Source of the DNA: Bacteroidales bacterium
GTDB lineage: Bacteria; Bacteroidota; Bacteroidia; Bacteroidales; UBA932
Length of the DNA stretch: 59,551 bases
Direction: 5' to 3'
Assembly (NCBI GenBank): GCA_017544005.1
Contig: JAFYEZ010000047.1
Location: 1-59,551, forward strand
Shown: in pieces, positions 34,584 through 40,780 of the stretch
Layout of the letters: every line of letters begins with the position of its first letter
Position numbering within the stretch: position 1 is the first letter of the stretch
The notes under the pieces: generated by a model
The model's database searches: none
What the model saw: the letters and a program-made list of their open reading frames with translations, nothing else
What the model was told of the DNA's origin: nothing
Made by a program: the position numbers and the translations under genes

Positions 34584-34748
34584 TTATCCTAAATCATCTT
34601 CGCCGAGGCCTGAGCCCGGATAATTGGGAATCGGCGGCATGCTGAACGGGCTGACCGCCTGACAGCAGCCCCCTTCGAGGGTGATCTGGAAAAGCTTGAG
34701 CGCCGGAGCCTGGTAGCGGGCGCGGGATTGGATCTGTTCCTGTTTCAT
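34584..34748 (-). CDS. Small peptide (54 aa) preceding the beta-helix lipoprotein
   Basis: A 54-codon gene, ATG at 34748 and TAA at 34584. It starts MKQEQIQSRARYQAPALKLF, has a Cys-Cys pair (GGCCQAV) near residue 28 and a Pro/Gly-rich, acidic end (PPIPNYPGSGLGEDDLG). It has no signal peptide. The RYQAP-x5-F pattern resembles a second small gene at 42675-42806, also just upstream of a fimbrillin-like lipoprotein. Such tiny genes are common beside Bacteroidales surface-protein genes but are unassigned. Conserved pattern and position support it as real. Confidence 0.65.
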   Translation of the reverse strand: MKQEQIQSRARYQAPALKLFQITLEGGCCQAVSPFSMPPIPNYPGSGLGEDDLG

Positions 34749-34799
34749 TTCTCTAACTTTTTGATCTATTGTTGTTATTATTTAAAACTTGCTCGACAC

Positions 34800-34836
34800 A
34801 AAACAAAAATGCGCACCGCCCTCACGGGCGACGCGC
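34800..34836 (-). terminator. Attenuator-like terminator in the lipoprotein leader
   Basis: The minus-strand hairpin at 34811-34836 pairs GCGC and CGCCC with their complements around a GTGA loop and a two-base internal mismatch. It is followed by ATTTTTGTTTT. It lies between the leader frame and the 54-codon gene, so it could end transcription before the operon. Confidence 0.5.
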
Positions 34837-34843
34837 AATATAT

Positions 34844-34957
34844 CTAAATCATTGATTTATAGCTACATAATACCCCCCCCCATACAATATTGGCCGTAAG
34901 GCCTCGCGGAGAGAGCGTGCGGGAATCGGAAGAAAGCGACTTGCAGTATTCTTTCAT
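34844..34957 (-). CDS. Candidate 37-residue leader peptide crossing a nine-base G tract
   Basis: The frame runs from ATG at 34957 to TAG at 34844 and begins MKEYCKSLSSDSRTLS. The G tract (34873-34881 on the plus strand as C9) is read inside TGG-GGG-GGG-G, giving VWGGV. One base fewer would move the stop to 34849 and one more to 34863. The ATG lies five bases after a TAATTTTG promoter element, so the message would be nearly leaderless. There is no family match; the call rests on position and open frame only. Confidence 0.4.
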   Translation of the reverse strand: MKEYCKSLSSDSRTLSPRGLTANIVWGGVLCSYKSMI

Positions 34958-34962
34958 GCCTA

Positions 34963-34970
34963 CAAAATTA
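34963..34970 (-). promoter_or_regulatory. Candidate -7 element of the lipoprotein leader
   Basis: TAATTTTG on the minus strand. A TTTG at 34994-34997 could serve as -33, at a spacing of 23 instead of about 19. Confidence 0.4.
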
Positions 34971-35094
34971 TAAAAAAATCTCCCGTTATGAACCAAATTG
35001 AACCAGCAAATTTGAAGAAAGAACGCACTGCAAAAACATATTCCGCAGCAACTGCCATTTTGTCGCACGTGCGCGATTGGCAAACAATTTGCCG

Positions 35095-35102
35095 TATCTT
35101 TG
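35095..35102 (+). promoter_or_regulatory. -7 element of the grpE-dnaJ promoter
   Basis: TATCTTTG, 39 bases before the grpE ATG. TTGG at 35077-35080 may be the upstream element. Confidence 0.6.
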
Positions 35103-35141
35103 CGCGACGGAAAAAGCATCCGCCAATGAAATATCGTGATT

Positions 35142-35723
35142 ATGAGCAAAAAAAATAAAGATACCAAGAAGCACAACCCGGAAGAATCCACGCAGCAGGA
35201 GCAGAGCGTAAACGAAAAAACACAGTCCGCGGCAGATAATGCGCAGGCGGCTGCCGAAAATGCAGCGCCCGCACCGGAGACGGACACCCTGCGGGCCGAA
35301 CTCGAGGCCGCCAACGACAAATACCTGCGTCTGATGGCCGAGTTCGACAATTACCGCCGGCGCACGGCACGCGAACGGCTGGAACTGATTGAAACGGCCG
35401 ACAAGGAAGTCCTGACCGGCTTCCTCCCGGTGGTGGACGACTGCGAGCGCGCCCTTGATACGCTGCGCAACTCAGAAGCCTCCGAGGCGGCAGTCGAGGG
35501 TACCGAACTGATCCTCAACAAATTGATGAGCTATCTGAAATCCAAGGGCGTGGAGAAGATCGACGCCAAGGGCAAACCCTTCAATACCGATGAGCACGAA
35601 GCGGTGGCCCAGTTCCCCGCGCCGGCCCCGGAGCAGAAGAATATAGTGATTGACGTCACGCAGAACGGCTACAAGCTGCGCGGCAAGGTGATTCGCTATG
35701 CCAAGGTGGTAGTAGGTATTTAA
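35142..35723 (+). CDS. grpE: Nucleotide exchange factor GrpE
   Basis: Cofactor that drives ADP release from DnaK during protein folding. It has 193 residues from the ATG at 35142; a GTG six bases earlier is less likely. A charged, disordered N-terminus ([20 protein letters not shown]) leads into the long helix with [19 protein letters not shown], then the beta domain with [17 protein letters not shown] at the end. It lies 17 bp before dnaJ, and dnaK is at the right end of this window. Confidence 0.95.
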   Translation: MSKKNKDTKKHNPEESTQQEQSVNEKTQSAADNAQAAAENAAPAPETDTLRAELEAANDKYLRLMAEFDNYRRRTARERLELIETADKEVLTGFLPVVDDCERALDTLRNSEASEAAVEGTELILNKLMSYLKSKGVEKIDAKGKPFNTDEHEAVAQFPAPAPEQKNIVIDVTQNGYKLRGKVIRYAKVVVGI

Positions 35724-35740
35724 TTCGAGGAGAAGCAGTT

Positions 35741-36907
35741 ATGGCAGAGAAAAGAGATTACTACGAAGTGCTGGGCGTTGACAAGAACGCTTCGCCGGAA
35801 GAGATCAAGAAGGCCTACCGCAAGAAGGCCATCCAGTACCACCCGGACAAGAATCCGGGCGACAAGGAGGCGGAGGAGAAGTTCAAGGAGGCGGCCGAGG
35901 CCTACGATGTGCTGAGCGACCCGAACAAGAAGGCGCGCTACGACCAGTTCGGCCATGCGGGCATGGAGGGCCAGGGCGGATTCAGCGGCGGCGGTTTCTC
36001 GATGGAGGACATTTTCTCGCACTTCGGCGACATATTCGGCAGCGCCTTCGGCGGCAGCGGTTTCGGTGGATTCGGAGGGTTCGGTGGATTCGGAGGCGGC
36101 GGCCGGCAGCGGGTGCAGCGCGGCAGCGATATTCGTATCCGCGTGAAACTCAGCCTCGAAGAGGTCGTGCACGGCGTAGAGAAGAAGGTCCGGATCAACA
36201 AGACGGTGGCCTGCCCGGATTGCGGCGGCCGCGGCGCGGCATCCAGTGCGGACATCAAGACCTGCGACCGTTGCCACGGCACCGGTACGGTGACGCGCGT
36301 GCAGCAGACCATCCTCGGACAGATGCAGACCAGCTCCCCCTGCCCCGATTGCGGCGGCACCGGGCGCAAGATTACCAAGCCCTGCCCGCATTGCGGCGGA
36401 TCGGGTCTGGTCAAGAAATCGGAAGAAATCTCCTTCAAGATTCCCGCCGGTGTGGCCGACGGCATGCAACTGACGGTTCAGGGCAAAGGCAACGCCGCTC
36501 CGAACGGCGGTATCAACGGCGACCTGCTCGTGGTCATCGAAGAGGAGAACACCACCGAACTCGTGCGCGAGGGCAACGACCTGGTTTACACGCTCTACCT
36601 CTCCATTCCGGACGCCGTGCTCGGCTGCTCGGCCGAGGTTCCCGGCGTGGACGGCAAGCTGAAGGTCAAGATTGATCCCGGCACCCAGCCCGGCAAGATC
36701 CTCCGCCTGCGCGGCAAAGGCGTGCCGGACGTGAACGGCTATGGCACCGGCGACATGCTCATATATATACAGGTATGGATGCCGAAGAAGCTTTCCCGCA
36801 CCGAGAAGGAGATGATCGAATCCCTGCGCGGGAGCGACTCCTTCAAGCCCGAACCAGAGCGCGAAGAGAAGAATTTCTTTGACAGATTCCGAAAAATGTT
36901 CGGATAA
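35741..36907 (+). CDS. dnaJ: Chaperone DnaJ
   Basis: Hsp40 co-chaperone that delivers substrates to DnaK and stimulates its ATPase, 388 residues. The J domain holds the HPD motif in [16 protein letters not shown] (near residue 33). A Gly/Phe-rich linker follows with repeated GFGGFGG. The zinc centre has four CxxCxGxG units ([32 protein letters not shown]). The C-terminal substrate domains follow. It is a complete type I DnaJ in an operon with grpE. Confidence 0.97.
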   Translation: MAEKRDYYEVLGVDKNASPEEIKKAYRKKAIQYHPDKNPGDKEAEEKFKEAAEAYDVLSDPNKKARYDQFGHAGMEGQGGFSGGGFSMEDIFSHFGDIFGSAFGGSGFGGFGGFGGFGGGGRQRVQRGSDIRIRVKLSLEEVVHGVEKKVRINKTVACPDCGGRGAASSADIKTCDRCHGTGTVTRVQQTILGQMQTSSPCPDCGGTGRKITKPCPHCGGSGLVKKSEEISFKIPAGVADGMQLTVQGKGNAAPNGGINGDLLVVIEEENTTELVREGNDLVYTLYLSIPDAVLGCSAEVPGVDGKLKVKIDPGTQPGKILRLRGKGVPDVNGYGTGDMLIYIQVWMPKKLSRTEKEMIESLRGSDSFKPEPEREEKNFFDRFRKMFG

Positions 36908-36910
36908 TAT

Positions 36911-36940
36911 TTTGTAGTACAGAAATTTTTTCTACCTTTG
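36911..36940 (+). promoter_or_regulatory. Promoter of rplS
   Basis: TTTG at 36911-36914 and TACCTTTG at 36933-36940, 18 bases apart, close to the phylum consensus. About 70 bases of leader follow before the rplS ATG. Confidence 0.7.
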
Positions 36941-37011
36941 CGGTCCCAAAAATAGCAACCTCTAGCGTCTCCGGAAGTCCGCCGTACATGTTGCACTAAA
37001 GAAAGAAGACA

Positions 37012-37383
37012 ATGGATTTGATGAAAATTGCACAGGAAGCATGTGCACAGGAAAGCAAGAATCTCCCTGATTTCAAGGCAGGTGACACCATCACGGTGAC
37101 CTACAAGATCAAGGAAGAGAATAAGGAGCGCCTTCAGAAGTTCCGCGGTATCGTGATTCAGAAGCGCGGTCATGGCGCCACCAAGACCTTCACCGTTCGC
37201 ACGATGTCCAACGGTGTCGGCGTAGAAAGAATTTTCCCGATCTCCTCCCCGTTCATCGACAGCATCGAGATCAACAAGGTCGGTAAGGTTCGCCGGGCAC
37301 GCATCTTCTACTTCCGTGACCTCACGGGTAAGAAGGCCCGCATCCGCGAAAAGAAATTGAACGTTTCTGCATCCGCTGAATAG
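37012..37383 (+). CDS. rplS: 50S ribosomal protein L19
   Basis: Ribosomal protein at the 30S-50S interface, 123 residues. Family marks are FKAGDTITVTYKIKEENKER, FRGIVIQKRG and the basic C-terminus (KVGKVRRARIFYFRDLTGK). The preceding ~70-base leader could carry autoregulatory structure, but none stands out. The tRNA-Arg starts 10 bases after the stop, so the two are probably co-transcribed and share the terminator at 37473-37504. Confidence 0.97.
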   Translation: MDLMKIAQEACAQESKNLPDFKAGDTITVTYKIKEENKERLQKFRGIVIQKRGHGATKTFTVRTMSNGVGVERIFPISSPFIDSIEINKVGKVRRARIFYFRDLTGKKARIREKKLNVSASAE

Positions 37384-37393
37384 TCAATACCCT

Positions 37394-37467
37394 GGCTCCT
37401 TAGCTCAACTGAATAGAGCATCTGACTACGGATCAGAAGGTTACAGGTTTGAATCCTGTAGGAGTCA
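37394..37467 (+). tRNA. tRNA-Arg (anticodon ACG)
   Basis: Acceptor stem GGCTCCT/AGGAGTC (one G-T pair), D stem GCTC/GAGC, anticodon stem TCTGA/TCAGA with loop CTACGGA (anticodon ACG, read as ICG after deamination), T arm ACAGG-TTTGAAT-CCTGT, discriminator A. CCA is not encoded. U8 is present. Confidence 0.95.
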
Positions 37468-37472
37468 CTTCG

Positions 37473-37504
37473 AAACCCCTCTAGAGGCGTCTCTAGAGGG
37501 GTTT
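37473..37504 (+). terminator. Strong terminator after tRNA-Arg
   Basis: A perfect 14-base stem (37473-37486 with 37491-37504) around loop GCGT, followed by TCTT. The convergent regulator gene ends inside it: its stop codon is at 37493-37495. Confidence 0.85.
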
Positions 37505-37747
37505 TCTTATATATTTGCCCGACATTTGCCCCACAGAATCCTCCTCATCCGGCTGATAATCCAAAATATCCCCGGGCAGACAATCCAACTCCTTACATAT
37601 TTTATTGAGCGTGGTGAAGCGGATGGCGCGCCCTTTCCCCGTCTTGAGCAGGGAAAGGTTGGTCATTGAGATGCCGATCCGTTCGGACAGCTCCGAGAGT
37701 TTCATGTGGCGCTCCCAGAGCATTTTATCAAGGTTGACAGTAATCAT
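37493..37747 (-). CDS. XRE/Cro-family helix-turn-helix regulator
   Basis: An 84-residue DNA-binding protein of the compact YozG-like type. The helix-turn-helix is in MKLSELSERIGISMTNLSLL (residues 15-34), followed by KICKELDCLPGDILDY, a typical Cro/XRE tail. Its ATG overlaps the DUF2975 stop by four bases (ATGA). XRE plus DUF2975 is a widespread two-gene module. Its last residues and stop lie in the tRNA-Arg terminator. It probably represses its own operon through the tandem repeats at 38269-38309. Confidence 0.9.
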   Translation of the reverse strand: MITVNLDKMLWERHMKLSELSERIGISMTNLSLLKTGKGRAIRFTTLNKICKELDCLPGDILDYQPDEEDSVGQMSGKYIRKPL

Positions 37748-38220
37748 ATCGCAAGGTTGCTGTCTTCTGCGGCCAGGTAAGCCAGTTTGTAGAGCCCTGC
37801 AAACAGCAGGACAACGAGCGGGAATAAAATGAAGTTGGAATCGATCATCAAGGCCGATTCGCCGCGCACGACTGCCTCGTAATTCGCATTGGCAAAGGCT
37901 AAAAGCGCCGCAACCAGCGCCGTCCAGCGGATCAGCGCGATGTTTGACTTCGGGAAGATAATGCCGTCTTTCAGCCCTTTGTTCGTGCGACACAGGAATA
38001 TGCAGCACATCAAGTAGAGCAGCGTAACACCAATGAAGCGCGCTGCGAGAATAAAGATCTGCCAGCCCTTGACGTCCGGATTCCAGACCATGGGCGTAAT
38101 GAAGTTGTCCAACCACAGCTGGGATACCATCTGCATGTACGTGTAAAGAAGTGTCAGCCCTCCGATAATCAGGATGGCGACGGAAAGCCGTTTAATGCTC
38201 TTTTGCGTTGAAGAATTCAT
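37744..38220 (-). CDS. DUF2975 membrane protein
   Basis: A 158-residue protein with about four membrane helices (near residues 10-30, 50-70, 95-112 and 128-150). The ATG at 38220 was chosen over one ten codons upstream because the promoter element at 38255-38262 leaves a leader in front. The family is a frequent partner of XRE regulators, perhaps sensing a membrane signal or conferring protection, but no function is established. Base composition is lower in GC than neighbouring housekeeping genes, consistent with transfer. Confidence 0.83.
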   Translation of the reverse strand: MNSSTQKSIKRLSVAILIIGGLTLLYTYMQMVSQLWLDNFITPMVWNPDVKGWQIFILAARFIGVTLLYLMCCIFLCRTNKGLKDGIIFPKSNIALIRWTALVAALLAFANANYEAVVRGESALMIDSNFILFPLVVLLFAGLYKLAYLAAEDSNLAI

Positions 38221-38254
38221 ATCGTTGTCTGTTTTGATTTGCCATACCAACAGA

Positions 38255-38262
38255 CAAAGATA
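38255..38262 (-). promoter_or_regulatory. -7 element of the DUF2975-XRE operon
   Basis: TATCTTTG on the minus strand, 34 bases upstream of the DUF2975 ATG. The tandem repeats begin seven bases further upstream. Confidence 0.65.
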
Positions 38263-38268
38263 GTGCCA

Positions 38269-38309
38269 ATTTTACGAAATTCATAAAATCATTTTACGAA
38301 TTCCATAAA
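38269..38309. promoter_or_regulatory. Tandem operator-like repeats upstream of DUF2975-XRE
   Basis: ATTTTACGAAATTCATAAA (38269-38287) and ATTTTACGAATTCCATAAA (38291-38309) differ at two positions and start 22 bases apart, that is two helical turns. They cover the -33 region of the promoter and are a likely binding site for the XRE protein. Confidence 0.6.
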
Positions 38310-38318
38310 TTATAAACG

Positions 38319-39302
38319 TTATCGAACCACGATAAACGCGTCGCGGACGCGCTCGCCCGCGTGATCATATTTACTATTGTCGGTGGGATAGTTCACTACA
38401 TGCGTGACGGGATCGCCTTCTCCTTTGACACAGAGGGTCGAGGAGCCACCGCCATCGAGATTGAGTGCATACTGCGGGTTGAACCATGTGACCAGGAAGA
38501 GGGTCAACTCCCGGGCATTCATTCCTGTGCTTTTCTGCCGGCCGTCCACCACGAAGAGAATCAGGTGGTTATTCTCTGTCAGGGCCACTGCGCTGCGCGG
38601 ATGCGCGACCCGCTGATGCCGTTCCGGATCTTCGCCGGAAAGCGTATTGACTTGCGTCAGAGGAATCGTATAGTCGCAGAAATCCTCACCCACCGGATTG
38701 AAATTGTCAATAAGCAATGGAGCGCTGGAAATGAAGTTGGGATATTCCGTCACCGAGAGATTCCGGTAATACGCCCGCTGCTGCGGAACGGTCACCTCCC
38801 CTTTCTTCTGGGAGCCTGCGAAGAGGATCTTCGGATTCCCAGCAGCCGTGAGGCAAAAGGCCGCTTCGCTCTTCCAGTTCGGCACAGTCGTGCCGTTAAT
38901 TACCTCATTTTGAAGTCCAAAGACTTCTTCCCCGTTGATTCGCATATAAATGGAAGAGGATTCGTAACTCGCGTTGATGGCGGCTATGGCGTTGTGCTTC
39001 AGAAAGGCGGCGGAAGTCGTAACCATGGGCTTCTCATACACCAGCGCCACCTGATGCAGCCCTTTGTTCAAATCGACATCGACCGCAAACACCTCCTGGT
39101 ACTGACCGGAAATCTCATCCGTGCCGGCAAACGCATGGTACACAGCATCATTTGCGATATGACGGGACGTCCAGCCCGTGCCCAGCGAAGGAATCTCCCG
39201 GCCACCGCCACCCGGCCGATGCGGATCCGGCTCAAGCGTCGGCGGATCGCATCCGCAGAGTGCCAAGATGGCCAACAACAATATGCTCCGCTTCCAGTTC
39301 AT
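38319..39302 (-). CDS. Phosphodiester glycosidase family lipoprotein
   Basis: A 327-residue predicted lipoprotein (lipobox ILALCGC) with a NAGPA/phosphodiester glycosidase domain (PF09992 type). That family removes sugar caps from phosphodiester-linked glycans, for example uncovering mannose-6-phosphate in animals. Conserved stretches are HPRSAVALTENNHLILFVVDGR and the glycine motif ALNLDGGGSSTLCVKG near the C-terminus. The ATG at 39302 gives a clean signal peptide; an upstream ATG-less extension was rejected. No neighbour suggests a substrate. Confidence 0.85.
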   Translation of the reverse strand: MNWKRSILLLAILALCGCDPPTLEPDPHRPGGGGREIPSLGTGWTSRHIANDAVYHAFAGTDEISGQYQEVFAVDVDLNKGLHQVALVYEKPMVTTSAAFLKHNAIAAINASYESSSIYMRINGEEVFGLQNEVINGTTVPNWKSEAAFCLTAAGNPKILFAGSQKKGEVTVPQQRAYYRNLSVTEYPNFISSAPLLIDNFNPVGEDFCDYTIPLTQVNTLSGEDPERHQRVAHPRSAVALTENNHLILFVVDGRQKSTGMNARELTLFLVTWFNPQYALNLDGGGSSTLCVKGEGDPVTHVVNYPTDNSKYDHAGERVRDAFIVVR

Positions 39303-39406
39303 CGCGTGCCGGTCAAATACTTTTGCCGCTCGGCTGCTGGATTCTACTCTGAATTGCAACGCTAGGAAGTTTGACAGTTTGGAAGCCGTTGCTCACCGAA
39401 TTGAAC

Positions 39407-40579
39407 CTAATACAGGAACCCAAACATCCAAAGCGGGATCTGGTTGTCAAAGGCATATTCTGTATTGTCCTTGACTACATAGCCGTTTTTGACATCTTCA
39501 ATCTGCTTCTTTCCCTTTTTCCGACCACCCAACTCAAAGGTCCTGCCGTCAATCTCAAAATCAGAAACCGGGGACTCCAGTGTTTCATACTTCTGCTTGG
39601 TCCAGCAATAGAAGATGGTCTCGCGGGCATTGCCAGTCTCTGGCTTCTCCCCAGAAAGGACGTTTGCCATATTGGGATTGTGAAGATAGAGTTTGTCCAT
39701 CTTGCGCAGAATGGCGTCACCATTAGCTCTTATTCGTAGGATGGAGACCAGTTCGGCCTTCTCCAGATACTCCAGGTATTTGGGCAGTTCATCTCGGTCC
39801 AGTTCCAGGTCCCGGGCCATATCGGAAAAGTTGATTTTGACGGGGACGCTCTTGGAGATATAGAACAAGAATTTCTTGAGTTTCTGCGTGGCAGCAAGGG
39901 TCATCTTGGCGTATTTGGGGATATCCACCTCAACGGATGTGTTGATGATTTGGCGCAGGCGGGTTTCAAACTCCAGCTCCAGAGAGAAGGGATAACAGCC
40001 TCTCTTCATGTAGTCCTCGAAATATTTGAGCGGACGCTCTGGGCCGTAAGGGAAATCGACTTTGCCGTTCAGGACCTCTTCCAGGGTGGCTGGCTTCAGG
40101 GACCAGCCTTTGCGGAGGTTGAGATATTCACGGAAAGACCAGACCGGCAGATGGTATTCGATGATGCGACGGCTAAGGTCCGCTCCGCCCTCTTTCAAGT
40201 CAAGCATGGAGCTTCCGGAATAGACCACGTGCAGCAGGGGCAGGGAGTCGTAGATATTCTTGATTTCGGTGCTCCAGTTCTCGTATTTATGAATCTCGTC
40301 AATGTAAAGGTATTTGCCTCCGCGGGCAAAAAAAGCTCTTGCAGTATCCAGCAGGGTGTGGGCGCTGAAATAGATATCATCGGCAACTACATATAGAGAC
40401 TCATCTTTGTTCCCGGCCCGCTTGATGTGCTGCAGGATAAGCGTAGATTTTCCGACGCCTTTCTGGCCCAGGATGCCCAGGATGCGGACGTTCCAGTTGA
40501 TGGTATCGTGCTGCTCCCGGAAGAAGTTCATCGGGGTGAGTTCCAGGAGCTGGTTGAATTGGTCGTAAAGTGTTCGCAT
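39407..40579 (-). CDS. AAA-family ATPase of the AAA_14 type
   Basis: A 390-residue ATP-binding protein. Walker A is GQKGVGKST (residues ~38-46), Walker B-like LYIDEIHK near 92-98, and a sensor-like VVYSGSSML follows. The C-terminal half has the fold seen with DUF4143-type proteins and a nuclease-like tail (FEIDGRTFELGGRKKGKKQ). These genes are scattered and often horizontally moved in gut Bacteroidota; function is not established. GC content is visibly lower than in neighbours. Palindromic elements overlap its promoter. Confidence 0.85.
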   Translation of the reverse strand: MRTLYDQFNQLLELTPMNFFREQHDTINWNVRILGILGQKGVGKSTLILQHIKRAGNKDESLYVVADDIYFSAHTLLDTARAFFARGGKYLYIDEIHKYENWSTEIKNIYDSLPLLHVVYSGSSMLDLKEGGADLSRRIIEYHLPVWSFREYLNLRKGWSLKPATLEEVLNGKVDFPYGPERPLKYFEDYMKRGCYPFSLELEFETRLRQIINTSVEVDIPKYAKMTLAATQKLKKFLFYISKSVPVKINFSDMARDLELDRDELPKYLEYLEKAELVSILRIRANGDAILRKMDKLYLHNPNMANVLSGEKPETGNARETIFYCWTKQKYETLESPVSDFEIDGRTFELGGRKKGKKQIEDVKNGYVVKDNTEYAFDNQIPLWMFGFLY

Positions 40580-40604
40580 AGCGTGTCGCAGTATTTATTC
40601 GGCA

Positions 40605-40612
40605 CAAATATA
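40605..40612 (-). promoter_or_regulatory. -7 element of the AAA ATPase gene
   Basis: TATATTTG on the minus strand, 25 bases upstream of the ATG. Confidence 0.6.
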
Positions 40613-40628
40613 AGAAACTGCGGAAAAG

Positions 40629-40672
40629 ATCCCGCAATATTTTAAAAAAATTGCGGGATTTTACCCGCAATT
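40629..40672. promoter_or_regulatory. Three alternating ATTGCGGG / CCCGCAAT boxes
   Basis: ATCCCGCAAT (40629-40638), ATTGCGGGAT (40650-40659) and CCCGCAATT (40664-40672) form two overlapping palindromes just upstream of the ATPase -7 element, covering the expected -33 region. Strong operator candidate for an unlinked or self-encoded regulator. Confidence 0.6.
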
Positions 40673-40729
40673 CGATGTCGAATTCTATTCCCATTCATGA
40701 GACAAGTACTTGACAGGCCCATCTACAAA

Positions 40730-40768
40730 GTGCTCCCCGCGTCCCAAATTCCGGGGCGCGGGGAGCAC
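40730..40768 (-). terminator. Terminator of the fimbrillin-like lipoprotein gene
   Basis: A perfect 12-base stem (GTGCTCCCCGCG at 40730-40741 with 40757-40768), with a partly paired 15-base loop. On the minus strand it is followed by TTTGT. Confidence 0.75.
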
Positions 40769-40780
40769 CTCGCAAGACTA

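Larger units (their letters stand above)
34749..35141. other. Divergent intergenic region with leader elements
   Basis: About 390 bases between the leftward lipoprotein operon and rightward grpE. It holds the grpE promoter, a leftward -7 element (34963-34970), a 37-codon leader frame (34844-34957) with a nine-base G/C run, and a terminator-like hairpin (34811-34836). Confidence 0.6.

Noticed and set aside
34844-35350. A 168-codon minus-strand frame overlapping grpE
   Set aside because: Its first part is antisense to grpE and has shadow composition. Only the last 37 codons, which start after a promoter element, were kept as a candidate leader peptide.
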